Source of the DNA: E44-bin32 sp034430595
GTDB lineage: Bacteria; Chloroflexota; Anaerolineae; Anaerolineales; E44-bin32
DNA length: 64,000 bases
Direction of reading: 5' to 3'
Assembly: GCA_034430595.1 (NCBI GenBank)
Contig: DAOUEL010000097.1
Coordinates: 1-64,000 of the forward strand
The notes beneath the pieces were generated by a model. The model was not told where the DNA came from. It was given only the letters and a program-made list of their open reading frames with translations, and ran no database searches. Numbering within the stretch: the first letter of the stretch is position 1; every line of letters starts with the position of its first letter. Made by a program: the position numbers and the translations under genes. Below are positions 47,826 to 56,850 of the stretch, in pieces.

Positions 47826-49279
47826 TCGATCTTTCAATCTATGAAGACCGCCTCGAACGCGCGGTCCAGCGAGCGCGCGAGCGGAACATTATCATTCCGA
47901 CCTTTGCTCAGATGAAAGACCCCGGCTTGGTCCCAGATTCGATCAAGACCGAGCTGGGAACGCTTGGCTTGTGGGATGTCGAGCCGCGCAATCTATTTCG
48001 AATCACGTGGAAGAATGAGCCGGTCTCGAAGGGTGGGGGCTTCGGGGGCGTGAACTATATCGAGTTTCCCAGCTCTCTGACCGGGGTTGATGCCCGGATC
48101 ATTGCCCTGGTTGGCAAGTGGTTCCCAACCGGTGCGCATAAGGTAGGCGCAGCCTTTGGCTGCCTCGTCCCGCGCCTGGTCACGGGTCAATTCGATCCCA
48201 CAACGCAGAAGGCCGTCTGGCCTTCGACCGGCAACTACTGCCGTGGCGGAGCCTACGATTCGGCCCTGCTCGCGTGCGATTCGATTGCCATCCTTCCGGA
48301 AGGGATGAGCAAGGAACGCTTCGAATGGCTGTCAAAGGTCGCCGGGGAGGTGATCAAGACACCGGGCAGCGAATCGAATGTGAAGGAGATCTTCGATAAG
48401 TGCTGGGAATTGCGCGCCTCGGGCGAAGACCTGATGATCTTTAACCAATTCGAGGAGTTCGGCAATTACCTCTGGCATTACGAGATCACCGGGCACGCGA
48501 TGCAGGAGGTGCTTGAGAAGGAGCTCGGACCGGGTGACACCTACGCCGGTTTGACGCTTACAACCGGTTCAGCCGGCACGATCGGTTGTGGTGATTACCT
48601 GAAGCAGCTCTACCCTGGTTCGCACGTCGCCGCAGGAGAGGCCTGGCAGTGCCCAACCCTGCTCGAAAATGGATTTGGTGCGCATCGTATCGAGGGCATC
48701 GGTGATAAGCATGTGCCCTGGATCCATAACATGCGCAGCACGGACATGGTGATTGCCCTCGACGACAATGTGATCGTGAATGTATCACGCCTGTTCAATG
48801 AGCCGGCCGGGCGGAAATACCTCAGCTCGCAGGGTGTCCCAGAGGCGCTGCTTTCCAGGCTCGATCTGGCCGGCTTTTCGAGCATCGCCAACCTGTCGAT
48901 GGCGATCAAGTTCGCGAAGTACTACGAACTCGACTCGCAGGATGTTGTCCTGACTGTCTTTACCGACTCGATGGAACTTTACCAGAGCCGGCTGGATGAA
49001 ATGCATGAGGAATACGGCAAATACGATGAAACCCACGCCGCGGTCGATTACGCCCGCTACGTGCAGGGTTTGACCACGGATCACATGCTGGAGTTGCGTT
49101 TCGAAGATCAGCGCCGGATCCACAATCTGAAGTACTACACATGGGTCGAGCAGCAGGGACGGACATTCGAAGAGATCCAGGACCAGTGGTATGAACGTGA
49201 TTATTGGACTTCCGTTCAGAAGCAGGTCCCTGAAATCGATGCGTTGATCGACGAATTTAACCTGAAGGTTGGTCTCTAA
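47822..49279 (+). CDS. TrpB-like fold-type II PLP enzyme of unknown substrate
   Basis: The 485-residue product carries a PLP-lysine motif, WFPTGAHKVGAAFGC, like GAHK in tryptophan synthase beta, and STGNYCRGGA, GSAGTIGCGDYLK for the phosphate cup. It lacks other TrpB marks and is longer. Databases label such proteins only as PLP-dependent beta-subunit type. In E. coli the neighbouring position is held by YgeX, 2,3-diaminopropionate ammonia-lyase, so a lyase acting on a purine-derived amino acid is the best guess. It is coupled to the glycosyltransferase by an ATGA overlap. Confidence 0.8.
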   Translation: MIDLSIYEDRLERAVQRARERNIIIPTFAQMKDPGLVPDSIKTELGTLGLWDVEPRNLFRITWKNEPVSKGGGFGGVNYIEFPSSLTGVDARIIALVGKWFPTGAHKVGAAFGCLVPRLVTGQFDPTTQKAVWPSTGNYCRGGAYDSALLACDSIAILPEGMSKERFEWLSKVAGEVIKTPGSESNVKEIFDKCWELRASGEDLMIFNQFEEFGNYLWHYEITGHAMQEVLEKELGPGDTYAGLTLTTGSAGTIGCGDYLKQLYPGSHVAAGEAWQCPTLLENGFGAHRIEGIGDKHVPWIHNMRSTDMVIALDDNVIVNVSRLFNEPAGRKYLSSQGVPEALLSRLDLAGFSSIANLSMAIKFAKYYELDSQDVVLTVFTDSMELYQSRLDEMHEEYGKYDETHAAVDYARYVQGLTTDHMLELRFEDQRRIHNLKYYTWVEQQGRTFEEIQDQWYERDYWTSVQKQVPEIDALIDEFNLKVGL

Positions 49280-49350
49280 GCCGGCCAGGAAGGCACTGCC
49301 GGTGAAAGTTCAGCCAGGCTGGAGCGGGCATTGGATCGAAGGGGGAGGCG

Positions 49351-49788
49351 ATGGACACGATCCAAGCTGATGATTTGGTCCTTGTAGCGATTCTGCGGGA
49401 ACCGCGCGATCTCGAGATTGTCCGGGTTCTGGGTTGGTACCGCATACCGCTCGAGAGCGCACCGAAGAGCCCGCATGTCGATTGGCTGGCTTTCTACCTG
49501 CCAGGGGTGTTTGAAGAAGGACGCTGGTCGGTGCGGTATGCAGCCCGGGTGCAAGGCGTCGAGCTGGTGCGGAGGAACGAACTCCTGCGTGACGAGACGG
49601 ACCACCCACGTGCCGAGGAACCTTATCTCAAGTTTCAGCTCGGCCCGTTATTCGAACTCGAGCGACCGATCCCGGCCAGGAGCTGGCGGCGGTTCACCTT
49701 CCTGTATACCACCGGGGAGCGGCTGCTGCGGGCGGGCGATCTTCGAGAACTCCGCATTCCAGCCGCGGGAGAAGGTGGGCGGTTGTGA
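49351..49788 (+). CDS. Small protein of unknown function
   Basis: A 145-residue frame with a strong GGGGGAGG before its ATG. No family was recognised. It looks like a compact mixed fold (ILREPRDLEIVRVLGWYRIPL; PYLKFQLGPLFELERPIPAR; RRFTFLYTTGERLL), with an Arg/Asp-rich surface and no cysteine or membrane segment. It lies between the TrpB-like and hydantoinase genes, so it may be an accessory protein of one of them. Confidence 0.6.
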   Translation: MDTIQADDLVLVAILREPRDLEIVRVLGWYRIPLESAPKSPHVDWLAFYLPGVFEEGRWSVRYAARVQGVELVRRNELLRDETDHPRAEEPYLKFQLGPLFELERPIPARSWRRFTFLYTTGERLLRAGDLRELRIPAAGEGGRL

Positions 49789-49839
49789 GCGGAGAGAGGA
49801 CACATTGGATGTCCAGGAGCATTGTGGGAGCGAAGTGAA

Positions 49840-51261
49840 ATGCAGCGAATCCTAATCCGGGGCGGGACAGTTGTCACTGCCGATGAGGTCGCCCGGCTCG
49901 ATCTTCTCATCGAAGATGAACGGATCGCTGCCCTTGGCCTCAACCTGCCGATGGAAGAGGCAGAGCTTATCGACGCCAGCGGCAAACTGATTCTGCCGGG
50001 TGGTGTCGACCCGCACACGCATCTCAATCTGCCGATGTTTGGCACAGTTTCCTCTGACGATCACTATACCGGCTTGAAGGCGGCCGCCTTCGGCGGAACC
50101 ACGACCGTGCTGGATTTTGTGCCGCAGGGGCCGGGTCCGCTTCAGGATTCGATCGACGCCTGGCTGGCCAAGGCCAGCCCGATTGCCGCCGTAGATTTCG
50201 GCCTGCACATGAACATCACGAGGCTCAATACGGCGGTGCTCGATCAAATCGCTGATTTGCCCAGGAGCGGAATAACAACCCTTAAAGTCTTTACTGCTTA
50301 CAATGGACGTCTGAGGCTGCAGGACGGGGAGATCTTCCAGGTGATGCGCGCGGCCGCCGAGCAGGGTATGCTGACCATGCTGCACGCGGAGAACGGCGAC
50401 GTGATCGAGATCCTGACGGCCGAAGCGCTCGCTGTCGGTCATACCGAGCCGGAATGGCATGCTCGGACTCGTCCCGCCTGGGGTGCGGTGGAATCGGTCC
50501 TGCGCGGGATCGCTCTTGCCGAACAGGCCGGCGCGACTTTGTATGTCGTCCACTTGAATACGGCCGGTGGGCTGGATCAGATCCGCTATGGGCGAAAACG
50601 GGGCGTTGCGGTGATGGCCGAAACCTGCCCGCCGTACTTGTTCTTCACGCAGGACGAGCTGTGCCGGCCGGATGGTGCCAAGTGGATCTGTTCGCCACCG
50701 ATGCGTTCGGCATCTGACAATGAGGCGCTGTGGAGCGGGCTGGCGGATGGTTCGATCCAGACTCTGGGGACCGATCACTGCCCGTTTTTCTTCGACGGCA
50801 CCCAACCTATCGAATACGAAGGAGAACCCATCGCAATCCCGGGCAAGGAACTCGGAGCGGGTGATTTCACTAAGATCCCGAACGGCGTGCCCGGGGTCGG
50901 GGATCGATTACCGGTGATGTTCTCCTACGGTGTTGGGCAGGGACGCATCAGCTTGAATCAGTTTGTGGCGCTGACCTCTACCAATCCAGCCAAAATATTC
51001 GGGTTGTACCCTAAAAAAGGATCACTCCTGCCAGGCGCTGATGCAGATATCGTCCTGTGGGATCCCGCCAAACGCCTGACCTATGGAGTGGCACACGCCC
51101 AACACCGGACCGATTACAACCTGTACGAAGGCTGGGAGCTTGTTGGATATCCTGAGAAGGTGTTCCTGCGCGGCAAGCTGATCGTAGATGATGAAAGATG
51201 GCTTGGCGCACCGGGGATGGGGCAGTTCGTCGAACGCAGGCCGGGCGGAGAGATTCTCTAG
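49840..51261 (+). CDS. hyuA: Dihydropyrimidinase/hydantoinase
   Basis: The preferred ATG at 49840 (GGGAGCGAAG upstream) gives 473 residues. Metal ligands are in GGVDPHTHLNLPM, the carboxylated lysine is in TTLKVFTAYNG, further histidines are in LHAENGDV and YVVHLNTAGG, and the catalytic aspartate is in LGTDHCPF. The KEL...TKIPNGVPGVGDRLP block is typical of dihydropyrimidinases and D-hydantoinases. It opens cyclic amides such as dihydrouracil, hydantoins or dihydrooxopurine-derived rings. E. coli has HyuA in the ygeW cluster, which fits the purine context. Allantoinase is a lesser alternative. Confidence 0.9.
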   Translation: MQRILIRGGTVVTADEVARLDLLIEDERIAALGLNLPMEEAELIDASGKLILPGGVDPHTHLNLPMFGTVSSDDHYTGLKAAAFGGTTTVLDFVPQGPGPLQDSIDAWLAKASPIAAVDFGLHMNITRLNTAVLDQIADLPRSGITTLKVFTAYNGRLRLQDGEIFQVMRAAAEQGMLTMLHAENGDVIEILTAEALAVGHTEPEWHARTRPAWGAVESVLRGIALAEQAGATLYVVHLNTAGGLDQIRYGRKRGVAVMAETCPPYLFFTQDELCRPDGAKWICSPPMRSASDNEALWSGLADGSIQTLGTDHCPFFFDGTQPIEYEGEPIAIPGKELGAGDFTKIPNGVPGVGDRLPVMFSYGVGQGRISLNQFVALTSTNPAKIFGLYPKKGSLLPGADADIVLWDPAKRLTYGVAHAQHRTDYNLYEGWELVGYPEKVFLRGKLIVDDERWLGAPGMGQFVERRPGGEIL

Positions 51262-51300
51262 CACGGTCTATTCGAAACGCGGTGGAATTAAAGGTAGGTT

Positions 51301-51930
51301 GTGATTCTAAAAGAGTCTTCCTGGTTAGCGTGGGCGCGTGAGATCGAAGCCCTGGCTGAGGCAGGATACACTTACGCCTCAAATCCTTACGAGAAACAGC
51401 GCTCGATCCGCCTGCGGCAGATTGCGGCTGAGATTATCGCCGGCTACAGCCAATTAGAAGAGATTGATGTGCTGGAAGCGTTTGCTGCCCAGCCCGGGTA
51501 CGTCACGCCGAAAGTCGATGTGCGCGGGGCAGTCTTCCGGGAGGGAGAGCTGTTGATGGTCCGCGAGGCGATGGACGGACGCTGGACGCTTCCCGGCGGT
51601 TGGGCCGATGTGGGAGAGACACCAAGTCGTGCCATCGAACGTGAAGTCGCGGAAGAAGCCGGCCTGGAAGTGCGTGCGGTAAAGCTTGTCGGCGTGTATG
51701 ATGCCAACCGGTATCACGGAAAACTGCCGCTATTTCACGCTTATAAACTCGTCTTTCTATGCCAGCTGTTGTCCGGGGAACCAGGCACAAGTTTTGAAAC
51801 GACCGAGGCGGCATTCTTTGCGCTCGACCGTTTGCCACAACGTCTGTCGAGTTTCCGTACCACACCAAGGCACCTGGAGGATGTGATTGCGGCTTACGAA
51901 GATCCTTCCGTATCGGCGGTATTTGATTAG
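51301..51930 (+). CDS. Nudix hydrolase with N-terminal helical domain
   Basis: The 209-residue product has a Nudix_N-type helical region (about 1-60, SSWLAWAREIEALAEAGYTY) and the Nudix box GGWADVGETPSRAIEREVAEEAGL with the metal-binding REVAEE. Related proteins hydrolyse nucleoside diphosphate derivatives, such as ADP-ribose or CDP-choline. Starts with GTG after AAAGGTAGG. In this cluster it may clean up or salvage nucleotide derivatives. Confidence 0.85.
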   Translation: MILKESSWLAWAREIEALAEAGYTYASNPYEKQRSIRLRQIAAEIIAGYSQLEEIDVLEAFAAQPGYVTPKVDVRGAVFREGELLMVREAMDGRWTLPGGWADVGETPSRAIEREVAEEAGLEVRAVKLVGVYDANRYHGKLPLFHAYKLVFLCQLLSGEPGTSFETTEAAFFALDRLPQRLSSFRTTPRHLEDVIAAYEDPSVSAVFD

Positions 51931-51944
51931 GTGGAGTGTGCAGC

Positions 51945-53306
51945 ATGCTGATCACGAATGCGCGCGTGGTGACCTGGGGTGAACAAAACCGCATCCTGGA
52001 CGATCATGCCGTTTACGTTGATGCGGGGTTGATCGCTGATTTAGGTCCCAGCACCGAGCTTGTTGAGCGCTACCCGCAGGCTGACCACCTCGATGCCAAT
52101 GGCCAGCTTCTGATGCCGGGCAATATCTGTGCGCATACTCATTTCTACAGTGCCCTGGCACGCGGCATGGCAATCCCCGGCCGCCCGCCGCGCGATTTTC
52201 CCGAGATCCTGCGAAAGCTATGGTGGCCGCTGGACAAATCACTCCAGCCGGAAGATGTCTACATCTCGGCCATGGTCAGCCTGGTCGATGCCGTGAAGCA
52301 CGGGACCACGACGTTAATCGACCATCATGCATCACCGAATGCGATTCCGGGATCCCTCGATCAAATCGCAGAAGCGGTAGATGCTTCCGGCTTGCGTGCC
52401 GTCCTGTGCTACGAGGTGACCGACCGGGATGGCGAGCAAAAGGCCGCGGCCGGGATCGCCGAGAACACCCGCTTTCTGGAACGATGTGCCCGAGAAGATG
52501 TAGCCGGGGGCCGCGTGCAGGCGACGTTTGGACTGCACGCCAGCCTGACGCTTTCGGATGAGACCCTGGAGGCTTGCCGGGCACAGGCACCGCAGGGCAC
52601 TGGATTCCACATCCATGTCGCTGAACATGAGGCTGATGAATACGACAGTCTGCAAAAATCAGGTTTGCGCGTGGTTGATCGCCTGCTCGAGCACGGAATT
52701 CTCGGTCCTCGAACGATCGTCGCTCACGCCATCCACGTCGACGCACGTGAGGTTGAGATTCTGAAGGAGAACAGCACCTGGGTCACGCATCAGCCACGCT
52801 CAAACATGAATAACGGCGTCGGCGTGGCCGAGGTCGAATCGATGCGCCGGGCTGGTATCAAGATTGCACTGGGGAACGATGGATTTTCAAACGCAATGTG
52901 GGAAGAGTGGAAGACAGCCTACCTCCTGCACAAGGTCTGGCATCGTGATCCACGCCGTATGCCGGGTGACATCCTGGCGGAGATCGCAGTCCTCAACAAC
53001 GCGCAGCTGGCCGGCCTCTTCTTCCCGAACGCGCCCCTGGGAACGATCACAGCGGGTGCCCAAGCTGATATGATCCTGGTAGATTACCATCCAACAACCC
53101 CCCTGACCGGCGAGAACCTGCCCTGGCACATCATCTTTGGCTTCCACGATTCGATGGTCACCGGCACGATGGCCGCCGGGAAATTGTTGATGAAGGAGCG
53201 TCAGCTGCTCACGCTGGACGAAGAGCAGATCACCGCCCGGGCGCGTGAGCTTGCGCCTGGCGTCTGGGAGCGATACCGCAGCTACGTCCCGGCTGATCAG
53301 CCGTGA
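51945..53306 (+). CDS. ssnA: SsnA-like aminohydrolase
   Basis: The 453-residue protein is an amidohydrolase resembling E. coli SsnA: PGNICAHTHFYSALARGM with metal histidines, LWWPLDKSLQPEDVYISAM, TTTLIDHHASPNAIPGSLD, HIHVAEHEADEYDS, VAHAIHVD, and THQPRSNMNNGVG with a late GNDGFSN aspartate. SsnA is a guanine-deaminase-like enzyme of the purine/urate region whose exact reaction is not certain. The start at 51945 (GGTGGAG upstream) begins at MLITNAR, like SsnA; a GTG three codons earlier is possible. It ends nine bases before the F420 reductase gene. Confidence 0.88.
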   Translation: MLITNARVVTWGEQNRILDDHAVYVDAGLIADLGPSTELVERYPQADHLDANGQLLMPGNICAHTHFYSALARGMAIPGRPPRDFPEILRKLWWPLDKSLQPEDVYISAMVSLVDAVKHGTTTLIDHHASPNAIPGSLDQIAEAVDASGLRAVLCYEVTDRDGEQKAAAGIAENTRFLERCAREDVAGGRVQATFGLHASLTLSDETLEACRAQAPQGTGFHIHVAEHEADEYDSLQKSGLRVVDRLLEHGILGPRTIVAHAIHVDAREVEILKENSTWVTHQPRSNMNNGVGVAEVESMRRAGIKIALGNDGFSNAMWEEWKTAYLLHKVWHRDPRRMPGDILAEIAVLNNAQLAGLFFPNAPLGTITAGAQADMILVDYHPTTPLTGENLPWHIIFGFHDSMVTGTMAAGKLLMKERQLLTLDEEQITARARELAPGVWERYRSYVPADQP

Positions 53307-53315
53307 GGAGGAACG

Positions 53316-53984
53316 ATGTCGGAGAAACTGATACTTACCATTGCGCTCTTAGGCGGCACGGGCAAAATCGGTCCCGGGCTCGCCATGCGCTGGGCGAATG
53401 CCGGTTACACGGTAATCATCGGCTCGAGAGAAGCAAGTAAAGCGCAGCGGGTGGCCGATGAGTTGAATGAAACGCTTGACCTCGAAAGCATCAAAGGTAT
53501 GCAGAATGAGGACGCTGCCCGGAATGCCGATATCTGTGTCCTGACCGTAAATCAGGAGGCTCATCAGGCCAGCGTCGAGACTCTCAAGGCAGCCGTGCAG
53601 GGGAAGATCGTCGTCGATACAACGGCCCGCGTGGATTACAAGGATCCACACCCTCCGGCTCCGCCGTCAGCGGCACGCATGGCACAGGATGCTTTCGGGC
53701 CCGAGGTAAGGGTGGTAGCGGCCTTTCAGACCGTCCCGGCGGTTGAACTGAAGAAGAATCTAGGCCAACCTCTTCCCATGAGCGTGCTTGTATGTGCTGA
53801 CGAGGTTGAAGCGGCGGAAGAGGTCATCAAGCTCGCCCGTGGAGCAGACCTGCAGGCATACTATGCCGGGGATCTTGATAACGCCAGCACAGTTGAAGGC
53901 CTGACGGCCTTGATCATGGCCATGAACAAGCACTACGGCTCGCGAACAGGATCACTGCAGGTAACAGGCATCGAATTAGAATGA
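53316..53984 (+). CDS. npdG: NADPH:F420 oxidoreductase (Fno/NpdG)
   Basis: The 222-residue protein has the Fno Rossmann start ALLGGTGKIGPGLAMRWANAG followed by VIIGSREASKA, where the IIGSR serine and arginine bind NADP phosphate. VDTTARVDYKDP and VVAAFQTVPA are further family blocks. It passes hydride between NADP(H) and F420, so it sets the F420H2 pool. Its stop overlaps the cofE start by ATGA, making it the first gene of the F420 group. Confidence 0.92.
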   Translation: MSEKLILTIALLGGTGKIGPGLAMRWANAGYTVIIGSREASKAQRVADELNETLDLESIKGMQNEDAARNADICVLTVNQEAHQASVETLKAAVQGKIVVDTTARVDYKDPHPPAPPSAARMAQDAFGPEVRVVAAFQTVPAVELKKNLGQPLPMSVLVCADEVEAAEEVIKLARGADLQAYYAGDLDNASTVEGLTALIMAMNKHYGSRTGSLQVTGIELE

Positions 53985-54757
53985 CCCTGTTCCAAATGAC
54001 GTACACTGCAATTCCAGATATCCCCCTCATTGAACAAGGTGCGGATCTGGCCGACATCATCCTGCATGGAATGCATGATTTGAAGCAGGAGATAAGGTCG
54101 GGCGATGTATTCATCCTGGCGCAGAAGATCGTTTCGAAAGCGGAAGGGCGAATGGTTGATCTTCAAACCGTTCAACCCTCTGCACGCGCCCGTGAACTGG
54201 CAGCGGCAACTGGTAAGGACCCCGAGCTGGTTGAGGTCATCCTGCGCGAGAGCCGCTCGATCCTGCGGCAGCGCGATGCGCTGGTTATCGTTGAGCACAG
54301 GTTGGGCTTCGTGTGTGCGAATGCCGGGGTTGATCGGTCGAATGTCCAGGGTGAGCGTGACGAGTACGGTCGATGGGTGCTGATGCTTCCGGAGGACCCG
54401 GATGGGACTGCTGAGCGATTGCGTCTGCAGATATTTCATGCGACGGGAGCAGAAGTAGGCATCCTGATCATCGATTCGCATGGCCGCGCCTGGCGGATGG
54501 GCACGGTGGGCGTTTGCATTGGAGCGGCCGGATTTCCGGCATTGTTAGATCTGCGTGGTAAACCAGATTTGTTTGGAGAGCCCTTAAAAATCACTCAGGT
54601 AGGATTAGCGGATGAAATTGCAGCCGGTGCATCTGCGCTGATGGGGCAGGCAGCAGAAAGCCGGCCGATCATTCACATGCACGGCCTGCCCTATGCGCTT
54701 CGTGCCGGGCATGCTGCTGAGTTGATCCGCCCGCATGAGGATGATCTCTTCCGCTAG
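53981..54757 (+). CDS. cofE: Coenzyme F420-0:L-glutamate ligase
   Basis: The 258-residue product is CofE: IPDIPLIEQGADLADII, DVFILAQKIVSKAEGR, ESRSIL, GFVCANAGVDRSNV, and IIDSHGRAWRMGTVGVCIGAAG. It adds glutamate to F420-0 with GTP. In actinobacterial FbiB this domain is fused to a nitroreductase domain. Here the two are separate genes with the split-barrel protein gene between them. Confidence 0.93.
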   Translation: MTLFQMTYTAIPDIPLIEQGADLADIILHGMHDLKQEIRSGDVFILAQKIVSKAEGRMVDLQTVQPSARARELAAATGKDPELVEVILRESRSILRQRDALVIVEHRLGFVCANAGVDRSNVQGERDEYGRWVLMLPEDPDGTAERLRLQIFHATGAEVGILIIDSHGRAWRMGTVGVCIGAAGFPALLDLRGKPDLFGEPLKITQVGLADEIAAGASALMGQAAESRPIIHMHGLPYALRAGHAAELIRPHEDDLFR

Positions 54758-54825
54758 CGCGGCAAGATTGAGACGGGAACGCTCGCCAGTCGGGTATCAT
54801 TACTTATAGTTATTCAACCGCTTCA

Positions 54826-54851
54826 TCGGCTGCTTCCTGCAATGCAGCCGA
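54826..54851 (+). other. Hairpin in the leader of the split-barrel gene
   Basis: TCGGCTGC (54826-54833) pairs with GCAGCCGA (54844-54851) over a ten-base loop, 42 bases before the ATG at 54893. No T-run follows. It could be an mRNA structure or operator; the remaining bases of the 135-base gap show nothing else. Confidence 0.4.
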
Positions 54852-54892
54852 CGAAACGGGCCCATTCCCGCGATCTTAAGAAGGAGCTCCTC

Positions 54893-55291
54893 ATGTCGGT
54901 AACGATCCCCGCTTCCCATCGAGATCTGATGCGTGATGAAACCCGAGCTTTCGCGTTCCTGGCCACGGTCATGAAGGATGGATCACCTCAGGTTACCCCG
55001 GTGTGGTTCGACATGGAGGGTGACCTAATCCGCATCAACACCGCCCGTGGTCGCGTGAAGGAAGCGAATATGAAAGCCCGACGCCAGGTAGCCCTGGCCA
55101 TCATCGACCTGACCGATCCCTACCACTACCTTCAGGTGCGAGGTCGTGTTGCTGAGATCAGTGAAGCAGGAGCGCGTGAGCACATCGACCGCCTTTCCGA
55201 GAAGTACACAGGAAATCCAGTATACGAGAACTACCAGGGAGAAACTCGAGTCATTTTCTACATCCAGCCCGAATCAGTCAGCCTGCACTAG
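54893..55291 (+). CDS. Split beta-barrel F420/FMN oxidoreductase (FDOR-B type)
   Basis: The preferred ATG (AAGGAG upstream) gives 132 residues with the PPOX/split-barrel pattern: FAFLATVMKDGSPQVTPVWFDMEGDLIRINTARGR and VALAIIDLTDPYHYLQVRGRVAEI. Members of this group use F420H2, FMN or heme; the SPQVTPVWF form is common in the F420-binding B branch. It may reduce an unsaturated or oxidised ring. Its stop is directly followed by the nitroreductase start. Confidence 0.8.
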   Translation: MSVTIPASHRDLMRDETRAFAFLATVMKDGSPQVTPVWFDMEGDLIRINTARGRVKEANMKARRQVALAIIDLTDPYHYLQVRGRVAEISEAGAREHIDRLSEKYTGNPVYENYQGETRVIFYIQPESVSLH

Positions 55292-55906
55292 ATGAAAGAC
55301 CCAGCCGAAACCTTCTACACCCTGGCCCATGACCGCCACTCCGTGCGGCACTTCCGCGACACGCCTGTCGCCCGGAATTTGCTGGAACGGGTGCTGGGTG
55401 CGGCACTGCAAGCGCCTTCGGCCCACAACCGTCAACCCTGGCGATTCCTTGTGCTCACCCAAAGAGCGGATCGGGAACTTTTAGCGGCCGTGATGGGTGA
55501 GCGCCTGCGGCGTGACCGTGCACAGGACGGTGACGTTCCTGAGGACATTGAACAGGATATCGCCCGTTCCTGGATGCGAATAACCGGCGCGCCCGTGGTC
55601 GTTGTCCTTTGTTTGACAATGGAAGAGATGGATCATTACCGCGACTCTCGGAGAAACTCGGCCGAGCATCAAATGGCGCTGCAGAGCACGGCCATGGCCG
55701 GTGAAAATATCCTGCTGGCCGCGCATGCGGAAGGGCTGGGCGCATGCTGGCTTTGTGCCCCGTTGTTCTCGGGAGCCGATGTTCAGCGGGCTTTCGACCT
55801 GCCACAAGAATGGCAGCCGCAGGGTTTAATCCTGCTTGGATACCCGCAGGATGAAAGTCGCAAGCGGAGCCGAAAGCCGCTCAGCGAGGTCAGCCGATGG
55901 CGTTGA
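55292..55906 (+). CDS. Nitroreductase-fold protein, probable dehydro-F420 reductase
   Basis: The 204-residue protein has the FMN-binding nitroreductase pattern (DRHSVRHFRDTPV, APSAHNRQPWRFLVL, AGENILLAAHAEGLGACWLCAP, LLGYPQ). It resembles the C-terminal half of actinobacterial FbiB, which reduces dehydro-F420-0 to F420-0. Its position inside the cof group, between cofE and cofD, supports that role. It starts one base after the split-barrel stop and overlaps cofD by ten bases. A general nitroreductase remains possible. Confidence 0.82.
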   Translation: MKDPAETFYTLAHDRHSVRHFRDTPVARNLLERVLGAALQAPSAHNRQPWRFLVLTQRADRELLAAVMGERLRRDRAQDGDVPEDIEQDIARSWMRITGAPVVVVLCLTMEEMDHYRDSRRNSAEHQMALQSTAMAGENILLAAHAEGLGACWLCAPLFSGADVQRAFDLPQEWQPQGLILLGYPQDESRKRSRKPLSEVSRWR

Positions 55907-56850
55907 AGGTAGCTGCATTCGCCGGAGGCGTGGGAGGGGCCAAACTGGCAGATGGCCTGGCGCACATCCTGCCCCCCGATGACCTGACCGTAGTCGTGAA
56001 TACAGCCGATGATTTCGAGCATCTTGGCTTATCGATTTCTCCTGACCTGGACACGATAACCTATACCCTGGCGGGGATCGCCAATCCAGAAACCGGCTGG
56101 GGGCGGAGAGATGAAAGCTGGAATTTTCTGCAAACCCTGGAGGAACTGGGTGGTCCGGCCTGGTTCCACCTTGGAGACCACGATTTGGCCCTGCATGTTG
56201 AACGCACCCGCCGCCTGGCGGAGGGGGAATCGCTAACGAAGGTGACCGCCGAGTTAGCACGACGTCTGGGCGCACGCCACACCATCCTGCCGATGAGCGA
56301 TGAACGTGTGCGGACCTATGTTGATACCGATCAGGGCGAGATGCCTTTTCAGGAATACTTCGTCCTGCATCGCTGTAAGCCGCAGGTTAGAGGGTTTCGA
56401 TTTGAAGGCAGCCGGGCGGCGCAACCGGCGCCAGGCGTGATCGAGGCGATCGCTTCAGCCGATGTGGTCATCTTCTGCCCATCCAATCCGTGGGTGAGCC
56501 TGGATCCCATTCTTTCGATAGCTGCTATCGCAAATGCTGTTACTACGAGACCCGTCGTAGGGATTTCACCGATCGTCGGGGGCAAGGCGCTGCGCGGGCC
56601 GGCTGCGAAGATGTTTCACGAACTTGGAATAGAGCCATCTGCCCTCAGTGTGGCCGATCACTTCAGAGAGCACCTGAAAGCATTTATCATTGACATAGAA
56701 GACAGGGAATTTGAGAATCCCATACAAGGCCTCGGCCTGGAGGTCCTCGTGACGGATACGGTAATGAATTCAAGCGAAGATCGCACCCATCTGGCGCAAG
56801 AGACGCTAACGCTGGCTGCCAGCCTCCGGACAAGCGAGCGTGCGGCATGA
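55897..56850 (+). CDS. cofD: 2-phospho-L-lactate (or PEP) transferase CofD
   Basis: CofD joins the phosphoenolpyruvyl or lactyl phosphate guanosine donor to the deazaflavin FO. The 317-residue protein has the glycine-rich start FAGGVGGAKLADGLA, VVNTADDFEHLGLSISPDLDTI, GWGRRDESW, and the substrate loop CPSNPWVSLDPIL. It overlaps the cofC start by ATGA. FO synthase genes (cofG/cofH or fbiC) are not in the window. Confidence 0.95.
   Translation: MALKVAAFAGGVGGAKLADGLAHILPPDDLTVVVNTADDFEHLGLSISPDLDTITYTLAGIANPETGWGRRDESWNFLQTLEELGGPAWFHLGDHDLALHVERTRRLAEGESLTKVTAELARRLGARHTILPMSDERVRTYVDTDQGEMPFQEYFVLHRCKPQVRGFRFEGSRAAQPAPGVIEAIASADVVIFCPSNPWVSLDPILSIAAIANAVTTRPVVGISPIVGGKALRGPAAKMFHELGIEPSALSVADHFREHLKAFIIDIEDREFENPIQGLGLEVLVTDTVMNSSEDRTHLAQETLTLAASLRTSERAA

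Noticed and set aside
49852..50805. A 317-codon minus-strand frame over the hydantoinase
   Set aside because: It is a shadow of a well-supported gene; its translation shows no recognisable fold.
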